Shown here piece after piece: positions 12,434 through 24,270 of a stretch of 64,000 bases of DNA. The stretch is from NCBI GenBank assembly GCA_030295235.1, contig AP026162.1, positions 1,240,001 to 1,304,000 of the forward strand, in the 5' to 3' direction. Each line of letters begins with the position of its first letter. Positions within the stretch are counted from its first letter, which is position 1. This DNA is from Fistulifera solaris (Eukaryota; Bacillariophyta; Bacillariophyceae; Naviculales; Stauroneidaceae). Both the position numbers and the translations under genes were made by a program. Under the pieces are notes generated by a model. It was not told where the DNA came from and searched no databases. It saw only the letters and a program-made list of their open reading frames with translations.

Positions 12434-13627
12434 TTCCCGCTTTTCGTTCCAAATATATCAAAGATGCTGCTTTGGAAGACAACGTGTTTTATTGTTAAGG
12501 ATCAAAGCAAAGGAAAGAAGGAGAAAGGGTGTATCACACGTGGCTTCCAGTTGTCGTTGCTCAACTGCTGCTACAGTACTTGGGCGTCTGCCGTTGCTGT
12601 CGTTGGGACTGGCGGAGGCGGAGACGATGCAGAGAAAAGTTGACGTGACGCATGGCAGAAGAGCGAGACAAACGCTGCAAAACACGGAGGTGCGGATCGC
12701 GGATCCGAGATCCGAGATACGTGAGACGTGAGAAACGGAAAATGACCGAATGTTCTTTGGGCCTTTACATTGGACGCCATGTTTTCACAGTCAAAAAGTC
12801 ATCAACGGACGCTCTTCAAAATTCTTGCGTACTATTCGTAGGACTGACACAACGACAACGACAAAGTGCTCATCTGTCTGATGACCACGATCCATGTTCT
12901 CCACTGTGGAAAAATAATACAGGACTACATTTTTTACTACAGTACATATTCAAACCGTAAATGTCTTTCGATTCGCGCATAAGTAGAAAAATTCTTATGT
13001 CGATATTTCGCATTCAACGGAAAGTGAACGGTTGAACTTTAGAATTTTACTACTACGTATCATTATGTACAAATTCTTGCGACAGATTCAATCACGAGTC
13101 TGGATTTAGCGTCATCCCTCTCTACCTACTACCTATAGCTCTAAGCAAGAATTCTTGGCTCTAAGGTCTTGAATCTGTGTCCAAGTAACTTGTAATCGCA
13201 ACAATCATGTCCATTCATACCGACAAGCAATTAAACTGATGTTTGGAAACCATTGGGAAATCAGCACTGGGTGGAAGCTATGCGCTATGAAATATAATGA
13301 CGATCTAGCGAGGGCTTTTTCCATTAAATCACAAATTTCATTAGTCCTTTCTTGAGATATTAGCTGTATCAATATTATTTCATGGATATAAAAGAACTGT
13401 CGGTCGTCTTATACAAGTAGTTATGATGAAAAGTGTTGTTTGTTTTTCTCCAAGACTCGCATTCAGTCATAAGTCAAGAATCGAATTGTTCGGACTTCTC
13501 CGTAATTAGTATTTCAATCTACCTGATATACTGTTGCATCTCGGTAGAAAGTAAAGGAAGGCTTACAGATTTATCTATAGTTGGCGTGACGCTAGAACCA
13601 CCAACCCCATTGCGGATCGGCGTCTCT
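12434..13627. other. intergenic spacer, promoter side of the HAC gene
   Basis: About 1.2 kb. The part next to 12433 must carry the HAC promoter; the far end is the 3' flank of the phosphatase gene. It contains short imperfect direct repeats (GGATC/GAGATCCGAGA/GTGAGACGTGAG) at about 12690-12735. No supported gene. Confidence 0.45.
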
Positions 13628-14509
13628 TTATTGTCCCTTCTTTCCATCTACGAACCGTTCTTGCCACGCACTTAAATTTTGTCTCATGCGTCGATTTAGC
13701 TTGCACACACTTCGCTGAGGCCTAATTCCTTTATCAAAAGCTTCTTCCCAAGTTTCAAATAAACCTGCTTTGACCAGACACGCGCACATGACCGTCGTAC
13801 TTCTTCCACGTCCATGAGCACAATGAACCAGGATGTCTCCATTACCATCCTCTTTTGCTCGAACTGCGAAGTTAGCGGCTTCCTCTAGTTGTTCGGGCGT
13901 TGCCGGCACACCATCCCATGTCGGCATTGAGAGATAAGCAGGTGTTCTTTTGATTGTTGTCTCGGGGAACTCGACCGTGAGATCAATGACACCAGCCCAG
14001 TCTTTATTGAGCTCATGGCCATGGCAGCCACCAACCCACCATCCCGGTTGAACTTCAGTCGCCACAGGGCATTTGTGTGCGACAACACCGTTCTTTTCCA
14101 CAAGTTTTTTGTCTTTAAGAAGATGGAGTGCAGTGTAGAATTTTGTGGGCAAATGGAAGGGGAAGAAGAGATAGTAGGACCACTTGGGAATCTGTCCTGT
14201 TTTTCTGTCTTTGCCTATTATCCACATGCCCGACTCCAGTTTAAACAAGAGCGCAATAACCCCGTTGATCAACACAGAATAACCGAGTATGAGTGATGGT
14301 ACTGCTCGCCAGAGCGATACAGTATTCCCAGCCAAGGAGCTGCGTCCAGGTACTGTTAATAGCGACAACACAGTTTTCGCCGAGTATCCTAGCAGTTGCC
14401 ATGTCGTTAACGGAGATCCTTTATCGTTTTTCGAAAGGTAACTCAGTCCAGCGTACGACAAAGCCGATAAACCGACGTATTTGAGGTACACTCCGTGAAC
14501 GGTCCCCAT
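13628..14509 (-). CDS. membrane-anchored dual-specificity (tyrosine-type) protein phosphatase
   Basis: 293 aa, intronless. The C-terminal half is a cysteine-based phosphatase domain with the signature HCAHGRGRS (HCx5R, about residues 226-234) and an upstream Asp-containing loop (MPTWDGVPATPEQ) where the general acid is expected. The N-terminal ~120 residues contain hydrophobic stretches (LSALSYAGLSYL, VPSLILGYSVLINGVIALLF), suggesting membrane attachment. The WWVGG.HG..L...WAGVIDLTVEFPE start is typical of DSP domains. Substrate (phosphoprotein or phospholipid) cannot be told from sequence. It is transcribed divergently from the Aurora kinase, with starts ~580 bp apart, so the two promoters share the spacer. 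Confidence 0.8.
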   Translation of the reverse strand: MGTVHGVYLKYVGLSALSYAGLSYLSKNDKGSPLTTWQLLGYSAKTVLSLLTVPGRSSLAGNTVSLWRAVPSLILGYSVLINGVIALLFKLESGMWIIGKDRKTGQIPKWSYYLFFPFHLPTKFYTALHLLKDKKLVEKNGVVAHKCPVATEVQPGWWVGGCHGHELNKDWAGVIDLTVEFPETTIKRTPAYLSMPTWDGVPATPEQLEEAANFAVRAKEDGNGDILVHCAHGRGRSTTVMCACLVKAGLFETWEEAFDKGIRPQRSVCKLNRRMRQNLSAWQERFVDGKKGQ

Positions 14510-15091
14510 GATAAAGTCGCGCCCTGCTCAAGCTTTGTTTTGGAGATGGAAACTAGAAAAGTTTCACCGGTCGCTGTGCTAGCAATAATGGAAGCGCACT
14601 TCCAATATCATTGGCAGTTAACGACTGCGTTTTCTCTTTTCTCTTTCGTCTTCGCTCTTATTTCGCGCTCACTCTCGCACTTGCTTCTTGCTTGCCACTT
14701 TCCACAGCCGGTCATTTCTTCGTACCGGTACTCATATATAGAGAGTGGGCCAAATTGTATTTGTCTAACGGTATTGACCAAGATACAAACAAGTAATAAA
14801 GAGAGAACAAGACAAACTATTCACTTAGAGGAGGTTTCCTAAATACCCAATTCATAAAACTCTTTCTGTAGACAGAACTTCCTAAGTAACTCAAGACAAA
14901 GGCGCACCGTGATACAGTAAGATTGATAGTTGTTTCCGCGCAGTCCGAACTGGTTCAAACAACAAACAGTCGCTGGAAAATTGGCGAAGCGCAACGGTGC
15001 AGCGAAAACAAGAGCACATCATTGCACCATCATTTTTCTTTGTTCCGAGTTTTTCCATTAATGATCGTTGCTACCTGCATTCTTCTTCACC
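14510..15091. promoter_or_regulatory. divergent promoter region with a short upstream ORF before Aurora
   Basis: A 580-bp spacer between two divergently transcribed genes. An ATG at 15061 opens a 16-codon frame ending with TAA at 15109-15111, overlapping the Aurora start at 15092 in another frame. If the transcript starts upstream of 15061 this would act as a uORF. No core promoter element could be assigned with confidence. Confidence 0.4.
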
Positions 15092-16036
15092 ATGAGCCCA
15101 ACAATGGATAAAGAAAACCGAACGGACCTCAATTTCGCCTCACTTCATTCTGGTGAGAAATCCAAATCGAATTTCCCAGACTCGAAAGGTGCTTTCGAAG
15201 CCAAAGTCAAGGAAAGTGACACAGACAAAGCAGCTCGCGGTCAGCGCTGGTGTTTGGACGACTTCGAGATTGGGAAACCGCTAGGAAAGGGGAAGTTTGG
15301 TTCCGTGTACTTGGCGCGAGAGAAGAAATCAAAGTACATCGTCGCGCTCAAAGTTCTCGACAAATCACAGCTTGTGCGAGCGAATGTCGAACATCAACTA
15401 CGCCGAGAAATTGAAATCCAGAGTCATTTACGGCATCCAAACATTCTTCGTATGTATGGCTACTTTTACGACTCTAAACGGATTTACTTGATTCTCGAAT
15501 TCTCGCCGGGAGGCGAGCTTTATAAGCAGCTAACGAAGAAAGGAAAGTTCAGCGAGCGATTGTCGGCGAAATTTATCTCCGATCTTGCCTTTGCCCTCGA
15601 CTACTGCCATTCAAAACATGTTATTCATAGAGACATCAAGCCCGAGAATCTTCTGGTCGGAGTGAACGACGACATCAAAATCGCCGACTTCGGCTGGTCT
15701 GTGCACGCCCCTACCTCACGTCGCAACACATTGTGTGGGACGCTCGACTACCTTGCACCGGAGATGGTTGAAGGACGAGAGCACGATAAGCAAATTGACG
15801 TCTGGAGCTTAGGTGTTCTCTTGTACGAGTTCCTTGTCGGTAATCCTCCTTTCGAAGCTGAGAATCATTCTGCGACTTACCGCCGCATCTCTCGCATTGA
15901 CTTGCGATTCCCTCGACACGTGCCTACTGATGCTCAGGATCTCATTCGTCGCCTTCTTGTCAAAGATCCAACAAAACGAATGTCTCTTGAAGAAGTTCCT
16001 CGCCATCCATGGGTGGTACGCAACTTGAGCAGTTGA
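15092..16036 (+). CDS. AURK: Aurora-type mitotic Ser/Thr kinase
   Basis: 314 aa, intronless. Complete kinase: glycine loop GKGKFG (~65-70), catalytic Lys in VALKVLD (~87), [10 protein letters not shown] (~179-188), DFGWSVHAP (199-207) and the Aurora activation-loop signature [16 protein letters not shown] with predicted activating Thr213. The DFGWSVHAP plus TLCGTLDY combination is diagnostic for Auroras, which control centrosome/spindle, chromosome passenger and cytokinesis functions. The ~55-residue N-terminus is short and hydrophilic and contains a KEN tripeptide at residues 7-9. The open frame extends upstream to 15068 but with no ATG, so 15092 (ACCATGA context) is the start. A-type versus B/C-type cannot be decided from sequence alone. 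Confidence 0.95.
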   Translation: MSPTMDKENRTDLNFASLHSGEKSKSNFPDSKGAFEAKVKESDTDKAARGQRWCLDDFEIGKPLGKGKFGSVYLAREKKSKYIVALKVLDKSQLVRANVEHQLRREIEIQSHLRHPNILRMYGYFYDSKRIYLILEFSPGGELYKQLTKKGKFSERLSAKFISDLAFALDYCHSKHVIHRDIKPENLLVGVNDDIKIADFGWSVHAPTSRRNTLCGTLDYLAPEMVEGREHDKQIDVWSLGVLLYEFLVGNPPFEAENHSATYRRISRIDLRFPRHVPTDAQDLIRRLLVKDPTKRMSLEEVPRHPWVVRNLSS

Positions 16037-16279
16037 ATAACCGAGTCGCGCCGTATGGCTGCACCGAATGATAATGTTTCCGCTAGCCGCGGCGAAAACG
16101 CCTCGAATGAGCTCCTTCATCTTTTCAACTTTGTAGGTTGAAAATAACTTGATGATTACGATAACAAGAAACAATTTAGCTTCATCTTATCTTTACAATA
16201 GATAACAATGCTTACTTTTAATAACAGCTCGTCGGATCAAATTTTGCTATTAAACACTTAGTAATTCATCTTTATAAGT

Positions 16280-18230
16280 CTAAAGAATGTGTACACTACC
16301 GCCGTCATGAGAATCATTGAATAGATGAAGACTGCCGTCGTGCGAAGAGGAAAAGGAGGGAGTTTTTAGCTGCTCGCGGGGGAATCGCATAATACCATCC
16401 CGTGTGACATGATCCGTTTCCATCGTCACTGAACTCGTCACTGAACTTGCAATTGATGATGGTTGATCTCTAAATACACTGCTACGGAGTCGTTGCTCGA
16501 TGTTCGGGGTCTCCTTGAATTTGCGCTGAAGATACAGCTGTTTTCTTCGGGCATAGCCAGCACTCACTGTTAAGGCGTCGGCTTCATCTTTAATCGACAT
16601 GACGCCGTCATCATCGTCATCCCTGTAACCACCTTTCCACGGATCGCCCTTACCGAAAGGAGATTGTGCGGAAAGATTTCTGCTACGGTCAAAGGCATCC
16701 ATATTCACAGTCTTATCCACACTCTTAAGCATCTGTCCTCTTCTTCTCGAATATTTGTAGAAAAAGTACAAGCAAGCAACCATGAGTAGAATGGTTATAG
16801 CCAACAGAATAATCAAAAACGTTTGATCAAGGGTTTCCGTGACATTAACACTGGAAGAGCGATACTCGCAATGATCGCCGTAGAATCCTTTCTGACACTC
16901 GCATCCAGGATGACTAAAGAGGAAGGACATGTTAGATTTGAAGAGCTCAGATGCAAGAAATGATTTTAAAAGTCTCACCTCTGCCCATGCTCAACATATT
17001 GCAAGCATTTCCCTTTGTTCGTACAGAACGCATCCTGCCCAAGTCCCTTTTCTGGACGAATTCGATCAACAGTGCAGTACTCGGTTGATTCCATTTCACA
17101 AAACTCGCCAGCGAAAAGAGAGCCACCGGCTTTGGCAGATGAGCAGTCACAGGTAAAGGTAATGTCGCCGCCGTCGAGGGTGCTAAGATTACATTCACCT
17201 CCATTTAAGCAAGCATGCTCTCCACCGGGACAGACGTCAACTTTATACTCGCACTCCAGTCCAGCATACCCGGCCGGACAAACACAGTGCTCAAAGTCTT
17301 CGTTGTACTTCTCGGCGAGATATCGGTGACCGTCCTTATTCAATCCAAAACGGTCGAGCATCGATACGTCCTTGGCACCCTTTCGACAAATTCCAAGATT
17401 CTTGCACTGTAAAGTACAAGTAGGTACTTCAAGATTTTGATCAGCGAATTCGCAAAGGGGTCCAACAAAGCCCTCATTGCAGTGGCATCCTAGACGACTG
17501 AATGAATATATTAGTTAGACGGACTGTGTCGCACGTTCTCAATCATTTCTCACTTAGTTACTTACGACTCATCCTGACAAGTTCCTCCATTGACACAAAA
17601 GTGGCGTCCATTCTGGTCGTTATCGTCGGTACAGAAGGTGGACGCCGGGTACTCGCAGAACTCTCCCGCAAAGAACGTGTACGAGTCCCCGGCACTGGTG
17701 CAGTCGCAATTGTACGAAGTCGTACCGTCTCTCTTTTGAATGACCACACAGCTACCGCCATTGTAGCAGTAATTGTCGGCACCGCACGGTTCCGCTTCAA
17801 ACTCGCACAAACTGCCATGATATCCTTCGGGGCACATGCAGTATTGATGATCATGATTGACTTGGTATCGAAAGCTATTATCCAATAGCTGGGCCCATGA
17901 TGTGACACCGATCATGCAAATGCCATCATTCTTGCACCGTAAGCGACATTCTGGAACGTCGTCTTCTTTGTATTCGCAATGGGGCCCCGCGTATCCAGCG
18001 GCACAATCACAGGGTTGTTCGGGATTTTGGGCGTAATCGGTTTTGCAGACACCGTGGTTCGCGCAAAAGGGCATCGGATTTGATTCGGAATACGCAATCA
18101 ATTCACCAAAGTTTGCTTGTTCGTCGCATTTCACGATCCCAACAGGCAATTCAAGTTCTCTCTGTTGTTGGCTAGCGCGTGCCATCTGCGATGAGGCACA
18201 TGCCAGAACGAGATAACCAAATTTCATCAT
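16280..18230 (-). CDS. EGF-repeat single-pass membrane protein (three exons)
   Basis: 605 aa predicted. Short N-terminal hydrophobic signal (MMKFGYLVLACASS), then about eight EGF-like modules with the pattern C..NGG.C...C.C..G..G..CE, in two similar halves (CDCAAGYAGPHCEY ... CVNGGTC, then CHCNEGFVGPLCEF ... CTNKGKC), followed by HPGCECQKGFYGDHCEY. A transmembrane helix (LIILLAITILLMVACLYFFY) and a basic-start ~140-aa cytoplasmic tail follow. Introns: 17498-17565 (68 nt) and 16914-16978 (65 nt), both restoring frame exactly. Topology (ectodomain out, tail in) suggests a receptor or adhesion molecule. The ligand is unknown. Two relatives lie at 34-37.7 kb on the other strand. Confidence 0.85.
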
Positions 18231-18770
18231 TTTGCAAGGAGACCTTGAATGTCGAATTGAAGAAGGAACAATCTAGACGTCTGGGCAATAGCTTGGTGTT
18301 TCAATCGTTTTGCAAGTGAAATGGCTGGCCTGTTTGTGTTGGTTGTGAGGGTGTGATGTATCCAAAACGCATTTTGTCGAAAGAATTTTGTGAAAGGAAT
18401 CGTTTTGGCCACCAAGTCTTGGAGGGAGTTTTCTCTCTCACATTTCATCTTATAGTGTCTTGATTCGACGGTTTGTGACATGTAGTATCAGTACCGTTTT
18501 GTGCTGGACAAGACGACTCAACGCTCCCCCCGTATACTGTAGAAGCTACACGACACACGACACACCAAGTGCCGCATCGAAAAGAATAAGCCAACTCGTG
18601 ACCCACTTTGCGAGACTGACTTCAGCAGAATACCGAACTGTGTTGCGTTGATGCACGAAAAAGACGGGGGGAGGTTTGCGTCATCAATACAGTAAAAAGA
18701 AAATAACTGCAATTCATTCACTCTCAAAAATTAAAGTCTGTAGAAAGAATAACAGCATTATCATTTAGCC
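18231..18770. promoter_or_regulatory. divergent intergenic region
   Basis: 540 bp between the EGF-repeat gene (-) and the sorting nexin (+). It must contain both promoters; no distinct motif was identified. Confidence 0.4.
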
Positions 18771-20456
18771 ATGATGTCAATGGCGGGTATGCCCATGCCA
18801 ACTCATGCGGAGCACCGCAGAATGAAACCCGAAGATGCAGCGCTTCACATTACGGTGAGTTTGCCTTCTATGTCGCCCTCAAGACGCGTTATGTGCTTTT
18901 TACTTGCGCAAGTCGCATCTATTTGTTTCACTTCTTTCATTTTTGCGAATAAAAGGGGATCGAGAATTGCTGCAAAGAGTGTATAGAATGTTGTAAAGTA
19001 ACTTTTTGTAAAGCGTATTTTATTCTAGTCGTGCTGACACGATCGCTTCTTCTACAGGTCTCGGATCCAATTCAGCAGGGCGATGGACTTAATAAACACA
19101 TTTCTTATCGAGTAGATATTCGACCTCAAGCTCCCACACCAGGAGATCTTCCCCAGGAAGTTATTCTAGCCGGAACGACAATGTACAGTTCGGTGTTGCG
19201 CCGTTACTCGGATTTTCACTGGCTTTACGATCGTCTCCATATTGAACGAGCGGGGTCGATTGTACCGCCGATTCCGGACAAGCATCCCGTGGGAAGATTC
19301 TCCCCGCGTTCGTGGAAGAGCGTCGTGTTCAATTAGAACGCTTTCTGCGCCGTGTCGCCGTTCATCCCGAGCTGGCCGATGCCCCGTCGCTCGACACGTT
19401 CTTTCGTGCCGATGACGGAACGTTCCAGGCCGCGAAACAGGCGAAAGGAAATGTTTCCATGATGCACTCGTCTCAAATGATGACGCCGATGTACCCGCCG
19501 CAAATGGGACCGTCACCCAAAAAAGAGGGTTTAAAACGTTGGTTCGCGGAAACGAAAACATCCATGACGGGTGATTTGGTCCGGAGTCCGGACGATGATT
19601 TGTTTGAGGAAATTCAACGTTACGTACACGGTCTTGATACGCAAATGAAAAACGTTTCGCAACAGGTTTCTGGTTTGGTTCGGAAAGGAAAAGAAATGGC
19701 GAATGGATTGTTTGAATTTGGCTTGGCTTTTAATCTTCTGGGTCAAAGTGAAGGAGACGCTTTGGGGGATGCGCTATCCAAAATGGGCGAGACGGCAGAT
19801 CGTCTTTCGGTTTTGTCGGCGGAGCATTCGGACCAGGAAATGTCGCAATTCGAAGAGCCACTGCAAGATTACATCAAGCTGATTCATGCCGCCAAACTTG
19901 CTTTGCAACGACGCCACGAAAAGCGACTCAGTTATAGTACTTGTTTGGCAGAAGTCGAGTCCAAGCAAGCTCTGTTGGGCAAGCTTCGCGCACAGATCGG
20001 CTCCGAGGCCAAGGCCTACTCCATGGAGATGTCCTTGCGCCAAGCCCACGATGCCGCCGAAGTAGCCCGCGAAGACTTTGCCACAGTATCCCAACGTGTG
20101 TTGCGTGAAGTGGACCGTTTCAAGCGCGAAAAAGCCGAGGAGATGCGTTGGACGGTGTTGACGTACATTCAATTGCAAGTGGATTATAACAAGCGAATGG
20201 AACAGATTTGGGCACACCTGATTCCTCAACTCGAAGGCGTACAAGTAGACGGTAACTCGAACGGTGGATCGCAGCAACAACAAAGTCTAGCACCGCCGGT
20301 GATGCAGCAACAAGTGCCCGTGAATCATCAGCCAGTTATCCAGCATGCGCACGACATACCCCAATACGATATGACGGTAAGTCAAATGGCTCCCCATTGG
20401 GCGGCACCTCTGTGCCGGGCGGTGATCCTATGATTTCAATTCAATACCGAGAGTAA
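18771..20456 (+). CDS. VPS5: Vps5/SNX1-type sorting nexin (PX-BAR), retromer component
   Basis: PX domain (VSDPIQQG...YSSVLRRYSDFHWLYDRL...IVPPIPDKHPVGRF) binds phosphatidylinositol 3-phosphate on endosomes. The following BAR domain (EFGLAFNLLGQSEGD...GETADRLSVLSAEH...LALQRRHEKRLSYSTC) bends membranes. Together these match retromer SNX-BAR proteins (Vps5/SNX1). Intron 18855-19057 (203 nt). One C is missing from a CCCC run (19302-19305), splitting the PX C-terminus from AFVEERRVQLERFL; I infer an indel. The C-terminal tail is Q-rich. The simple frame ends at 20433. Adding one base near 20370 gives a Gly/Ser/Pro-rich end with stop at 20454-20456, so the end is uncertain. About 486-494 aa. Confidence 0.85.
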
Positions 20457-21098
20457 AAGATTTACAAAATTGTATAAAAACAGTCCTATTAATGATTATA
20501 CTCGATCTTAGACCACTGATTATTCTTAAAACCTAGTGCCATTTTGTGACAGAACTACGCCATTACATTTCTAGGGAGCGTAAGTATCAACTAGAGCTCT
20601 TTTATAGGTTGCGCTGTCACCATCTAAGATCTAACAGTCTAAGAATCATCTTGCACTCTAGCAACTCGTCGGCTCGAGGAAGATGGAAGATATCATTACT
20701 TTTTGCGAAAGATCGTAGAACATAGAATTGTTCTCCGTTCTTCGCGTTGCGAAATTGCCCCTCATCGACCTCGTTTGCTTGTCTTACCGCGAATGACGTC
20801 TACACTTTGAGTAGCGGGTCAGACCGTTTGGACCAATCAGATGAAGTCTCTTGAATGAAGAACAAATGAACCCGGAAGTTGAACTTTCGCTTTCTCACTC
20901 CGTTGTGTTGCGGTGCAAGATCCAGGTTCCAATCTCCACCCAGCTCCACCGGCCGAGGCACATCAACCAACGAAACGTACGACAATCTACGTTCCGCTAA
21001 TAATTAGTCAGCACACAACATTGAACGCGTTTGGTGGAAAGAACAATCTTGGTTGTTGTAATAGAATTGTTTCCTAGTGTCACAATCTTCCCTACAAG
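20457..21098. other. intergenic spacer
   Basis: About 640 bp upstream of protochlorophyllide oxidoreductase; expected to carry its (probably light-responsive) promoter. No element recognised. Confidence 0.4.
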
Positions 21099-22512
21099 AT
21101 GATGCGATTGGTAACGCTATTTCTTGCTGCCTCATCGGCGGCCGGCTTTCTTGCTCCTTTGCGACAACCGCAATCGGCAGTTTCGTCCGCTTCGACGATC
21201 CTTTCGCCTTTGACGTCTCTCCAGGCGGCATCTCCCGTATTGGATCAAGTCACGACCACTCCTCAGAAAATCTACTTGAAGAAAGATAAAGAGTTGCCCA
21301 AAGTGTTGGGTGGTTTGAAAATTGGACTGCGAGAGCTGGTGGTCATCACCGGAGCGTCGTCCGGTCTCGGACTGGCGACGGCGGTCGAATTGTCCAAGTC
21401 GGGCAAGTATTTTGTCGTCATGGCCGTTCGTGATGTCGAAAAGGCCAAGAAAGGTAAGTTTCGGATGACAATTTTGAGATGCGAATTAGATTCTGTTTCT
21501 CATATACAACATTCATTATTATGATCTGCAGTCGCCAAGGAACGAGGCATGCCCGACGGATCTTATGTTGCCATGAAACTAGAACTTGCCAACTTGGAGA
21601 GCGTCCGTGATTTTGTTACCAACTTGAAAGCATTCAAGGCCGGCCGTCCGCTCAACCATTTGATCTGCAACGCCGCTGTTTATCTTCCTACCGACCCCAA
21701 ACCCCAGTTCACCGATGATGGCTTTGAAATGTCCATGGGAGTCAACCATCTCGGACACTTTTGCTCGTCAACTTGTTGCTCGAGGACATGGCCAAGGCCA
21801 AGAACGCCCGCTGCTGCATCGTTGGATCCATCACGGGAAACACAAACACCGTTGGCGGTGGTCTCGTGTATCCACAGGCGGATCTCGGTAACTTGTCGGG
21901 TCTGGAAAAGGTATGAAGCAACCGATTACCATGGCCGACGGTAAGCCTTTCTTTGGGGCTAAGGCTTACAAGGATTCAAAGGTAAGACACAAATGGGTGT
22001 TCCATTCGTACCGTTCGTCGCGTTCATCCTCTAACAACGTTTGATCAAAGGTTTGCAACATGATGACCGTAGCAGAATTGAACCGAAGATATCACAAGGA
22101 CACGGGCATCGTCTTTTCCAGCATGTACCCTGGATGCATTGCCGAAACCGCTCTATTCCGTGAAAAGCGAACGTGGTTCCGAAAGCTGTTCCCACTTTTC
22201 ATGAAATACGTCACGGGAGGTTACGTCAGCGAAGAAGAGGCTGGGGAGCGATTGGCTCAGGTGATTTCGGATCCTCGATGCAATAAGTCGGGTGTATACT
22301 GGAGCTGGAACGGTGGGGCTCAAACCGTTGGCTATTGGAGCCCGGATGGTAAACCAAGGGGAGCCGGTGGTTCCGGTGGAGAAATCTTTGAGAACCAACA
22401 ATCCGACGCTGTTCGCAACCCGGTCGTTGCCAAGAAAGTATGGGAATTCAGTAAGAAGGCTGTTGGCCTCTCCGACAAAGAAATGTACAAGGGAGGACGC
22501 CTGGAAGATTAA
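21099..22512 (+). CDS. POR: light-dependent NADPH:protochlorophyllide oxidoreductase, plastid
   Basis: Catalyses light-driven reduction of protochlorophyllide to chlorophyllide in chlorophyll synthesis. Signal peptide followed by AAGF-LAPL (bipartite plastid targeting, Phe at the cleavage site). SDR fold: [15 protein letters not shown] (NADPH binding), [24 protein letters not shown] and the catalytic AYKDSK (Tyr/Lys), then the POR-specific [27 protein letters not shown] and YWSWNGG. Introns 21454-21531 (78 nt) and 21982-22050 (69 nt). Two single-base losses are inferred: a T in TTTT (21759-21762, after GHF) and a G in GG (21910-21911). Restoring them gives a continuous 422-aa enzyme of normal length. 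Without them the frame would end at 21944 and lose the active site. Confidence 0.93.
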
Positions 22513-22871
22513 GCGCAACAAGTACAACGCACCTTTACAATGACAAGTATTAGAAGCTACCGTCAAGAATCAATGCGGATCTAGTATAGATTCTCATTCT
22601 ATAATGCATGTTAGGATCATTTTTACTTTCGAATTTGCACGTTATTTATGAAGTCTTTAGTTTCGAGTGGTAATTCGTCACAAGAAAAGAATCGCACCAC
22701 TATTTGCTTGATCGATTTACCTCTACTCCAATATGCACGACGATCAGATATATTCGTTCGCGAGATGCCGCCACAGACGTCAATGACTGGTAACGAAATG
22801 AATTATGTAACTAGATTATCTAAGGCCGTCGACGAACCGGAAAGTGCCAGCGACACCAAAAGTCACGGTTT
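22513..22871. other. convergent 3' spacer
   Basis: About 360 bp between the converging POR and R-SNARE genes; it must contain both terminators. Nothing else seen. Confidence 0.4.
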
Positions 22872-23814
22872 TTACCGCCCATCCCCATCCTGCGCTTGCT
22901 CTTCTTCGTTGTAATTTTCATAATCTTCTTCGTTAGAATGTTTTCGTGTGCAGTATTGCAGTCTCGCCCCACAGAATGCAACTGTCGTAACGTAAAGGAA
23001 CATGGAAAAACCAATTAAAAACAAAGCAGCAAGGACCATGCGCTTAAACCAGAATTTCCGTTGATGACGTCGTCGAACAACTGTCGATTTCCTCCTGAAC
23101 ACAGCTGCATCTTCTTCTAAGGTTTCCGATTTGTCGACAAGATCTTCCAGTGCATCAGCCCTTTCCAACATCAGATGAATATTTGTTCCCATGACGTGCT
23201 TCATATTGTCCACCTTGGCCATCAAATTGATCACGCGCTCTTCCTGTGCTATCGATTTGTGATTGATATTATGGTGGTGCATACACGATCTAACCGTTGG
23301 CGAAAAATCCTTATCGAGAGCGTAGGCGTTGGCTGTGTCAATACGCCCTTTTCTGTGTCGTTTTACAAATTCCGTCGCTATTTGTTCCAGAAATGCAAAG
23401 TTCCTGTCGCACCAAATACACCCGTTCGTGAGATACTTTTCACGCAACAGAAATAATGAGTTCATGCAAGCGATGCACTTACACTTTCTGATCACGGATA
23501 TCGGGATCATCGCCTATGCAACAGTAAAAGACACCATCTTTCGTGAGCAAATGGAAATAGTAATCCTCGTCCCAGGGTTCTTCATTCAAAACGGAAGCGC
23601 AGCTTTCGACGAAATTGGAGAGAAAGTCCTCTTCCTGTTGATTGTGTTGAACGAACGTTTTGTATTCTCCTTCGACGAGTAATTCGGGATGATCACGGAG
23701 ATGAGTCAAGAGTTGGGTGGTGACTTGAGGGGCATTTCCGGATAAATCCGGAGACGACACTTCCACAAGGACCGCTACGTCTCGGACGCGGCAAATGACA
23801 GTGTAAATGATCAT
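22872..23814 (-). CDS. VAMP7: VAMP7-type longin R-SNARE
   Basis: 287 aa in two exons (intron 23404-23482, 79 nt, GTAAGT...CGACAG). N-terminal longin domain (MIIYTVICRVRDVAVLVE...DDPDIRDQKVNFAFLEQI), then a SNARE motif (VINLMAKVDNMKHVMGTNIHLMLERADALEDLVDKSETL shown in parts in the sequence) with an Arg at the expected zero layer, then a C-terminal transmembrane anchor (VLAALFLIGFSMFLYVTTVAF). It would mediate vesicle fusion at endosome, vacuole or plasma membrane. Unusual: about 33 acidic/hydrophilic residues follow the anchor, so the luminal tail is long for a VAMP. Confidence 0.88.
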
Positions 23815-24270
23815 TGTCGAGTTACAACGCTTATAAGGTGGCGCTGATCGATAAACTAATGAAAGAAGTATAAGATTCTACGTCGTATTGGTTTATCCAC
23901 ACTGACGCTGCACTGCTGCAATGAAAATAATAAAAATGGCGATCACAAGGACGAGTTTTCTGTTTCGTGTTCCGTGATGATCTGCGTTGAACGGCGAATG
24001 TGTCCGTTGAGAATACAAAAACAGGTATAGTACGGAAACACTTAGACGTAGACCTACGTACAATCAACGTAGGTCCAGTAGGAAATAAATTGTTCCGTAC
24101 CTGGTAGTATTTGCCGACGACTCCTCATCCAATTTTTGGGGTAGTTTTGACTTCCGCATGTCACATAACCATGAACTAACATCTAATTCACACTTATGAA
24201 CGATGTTTCCTCTCATTTCGAAACCGAAACGGAGAAAGGAGCAAAGATTCATTGCTATGGTTACAATATT
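23815..24270. other. spacer upstream of the R-SNARE
   Basis: About 455 bp, promoter side of the R-SNARE gene; no gene recognised. It leads directly into the satellite array. Confidence 0.4.

Noticed and set aside
19774-20283. 169-codon ORF on the minus strand
   Set aside because: Antisense to the BAR domain of the sorting nexin; no family resemblance.
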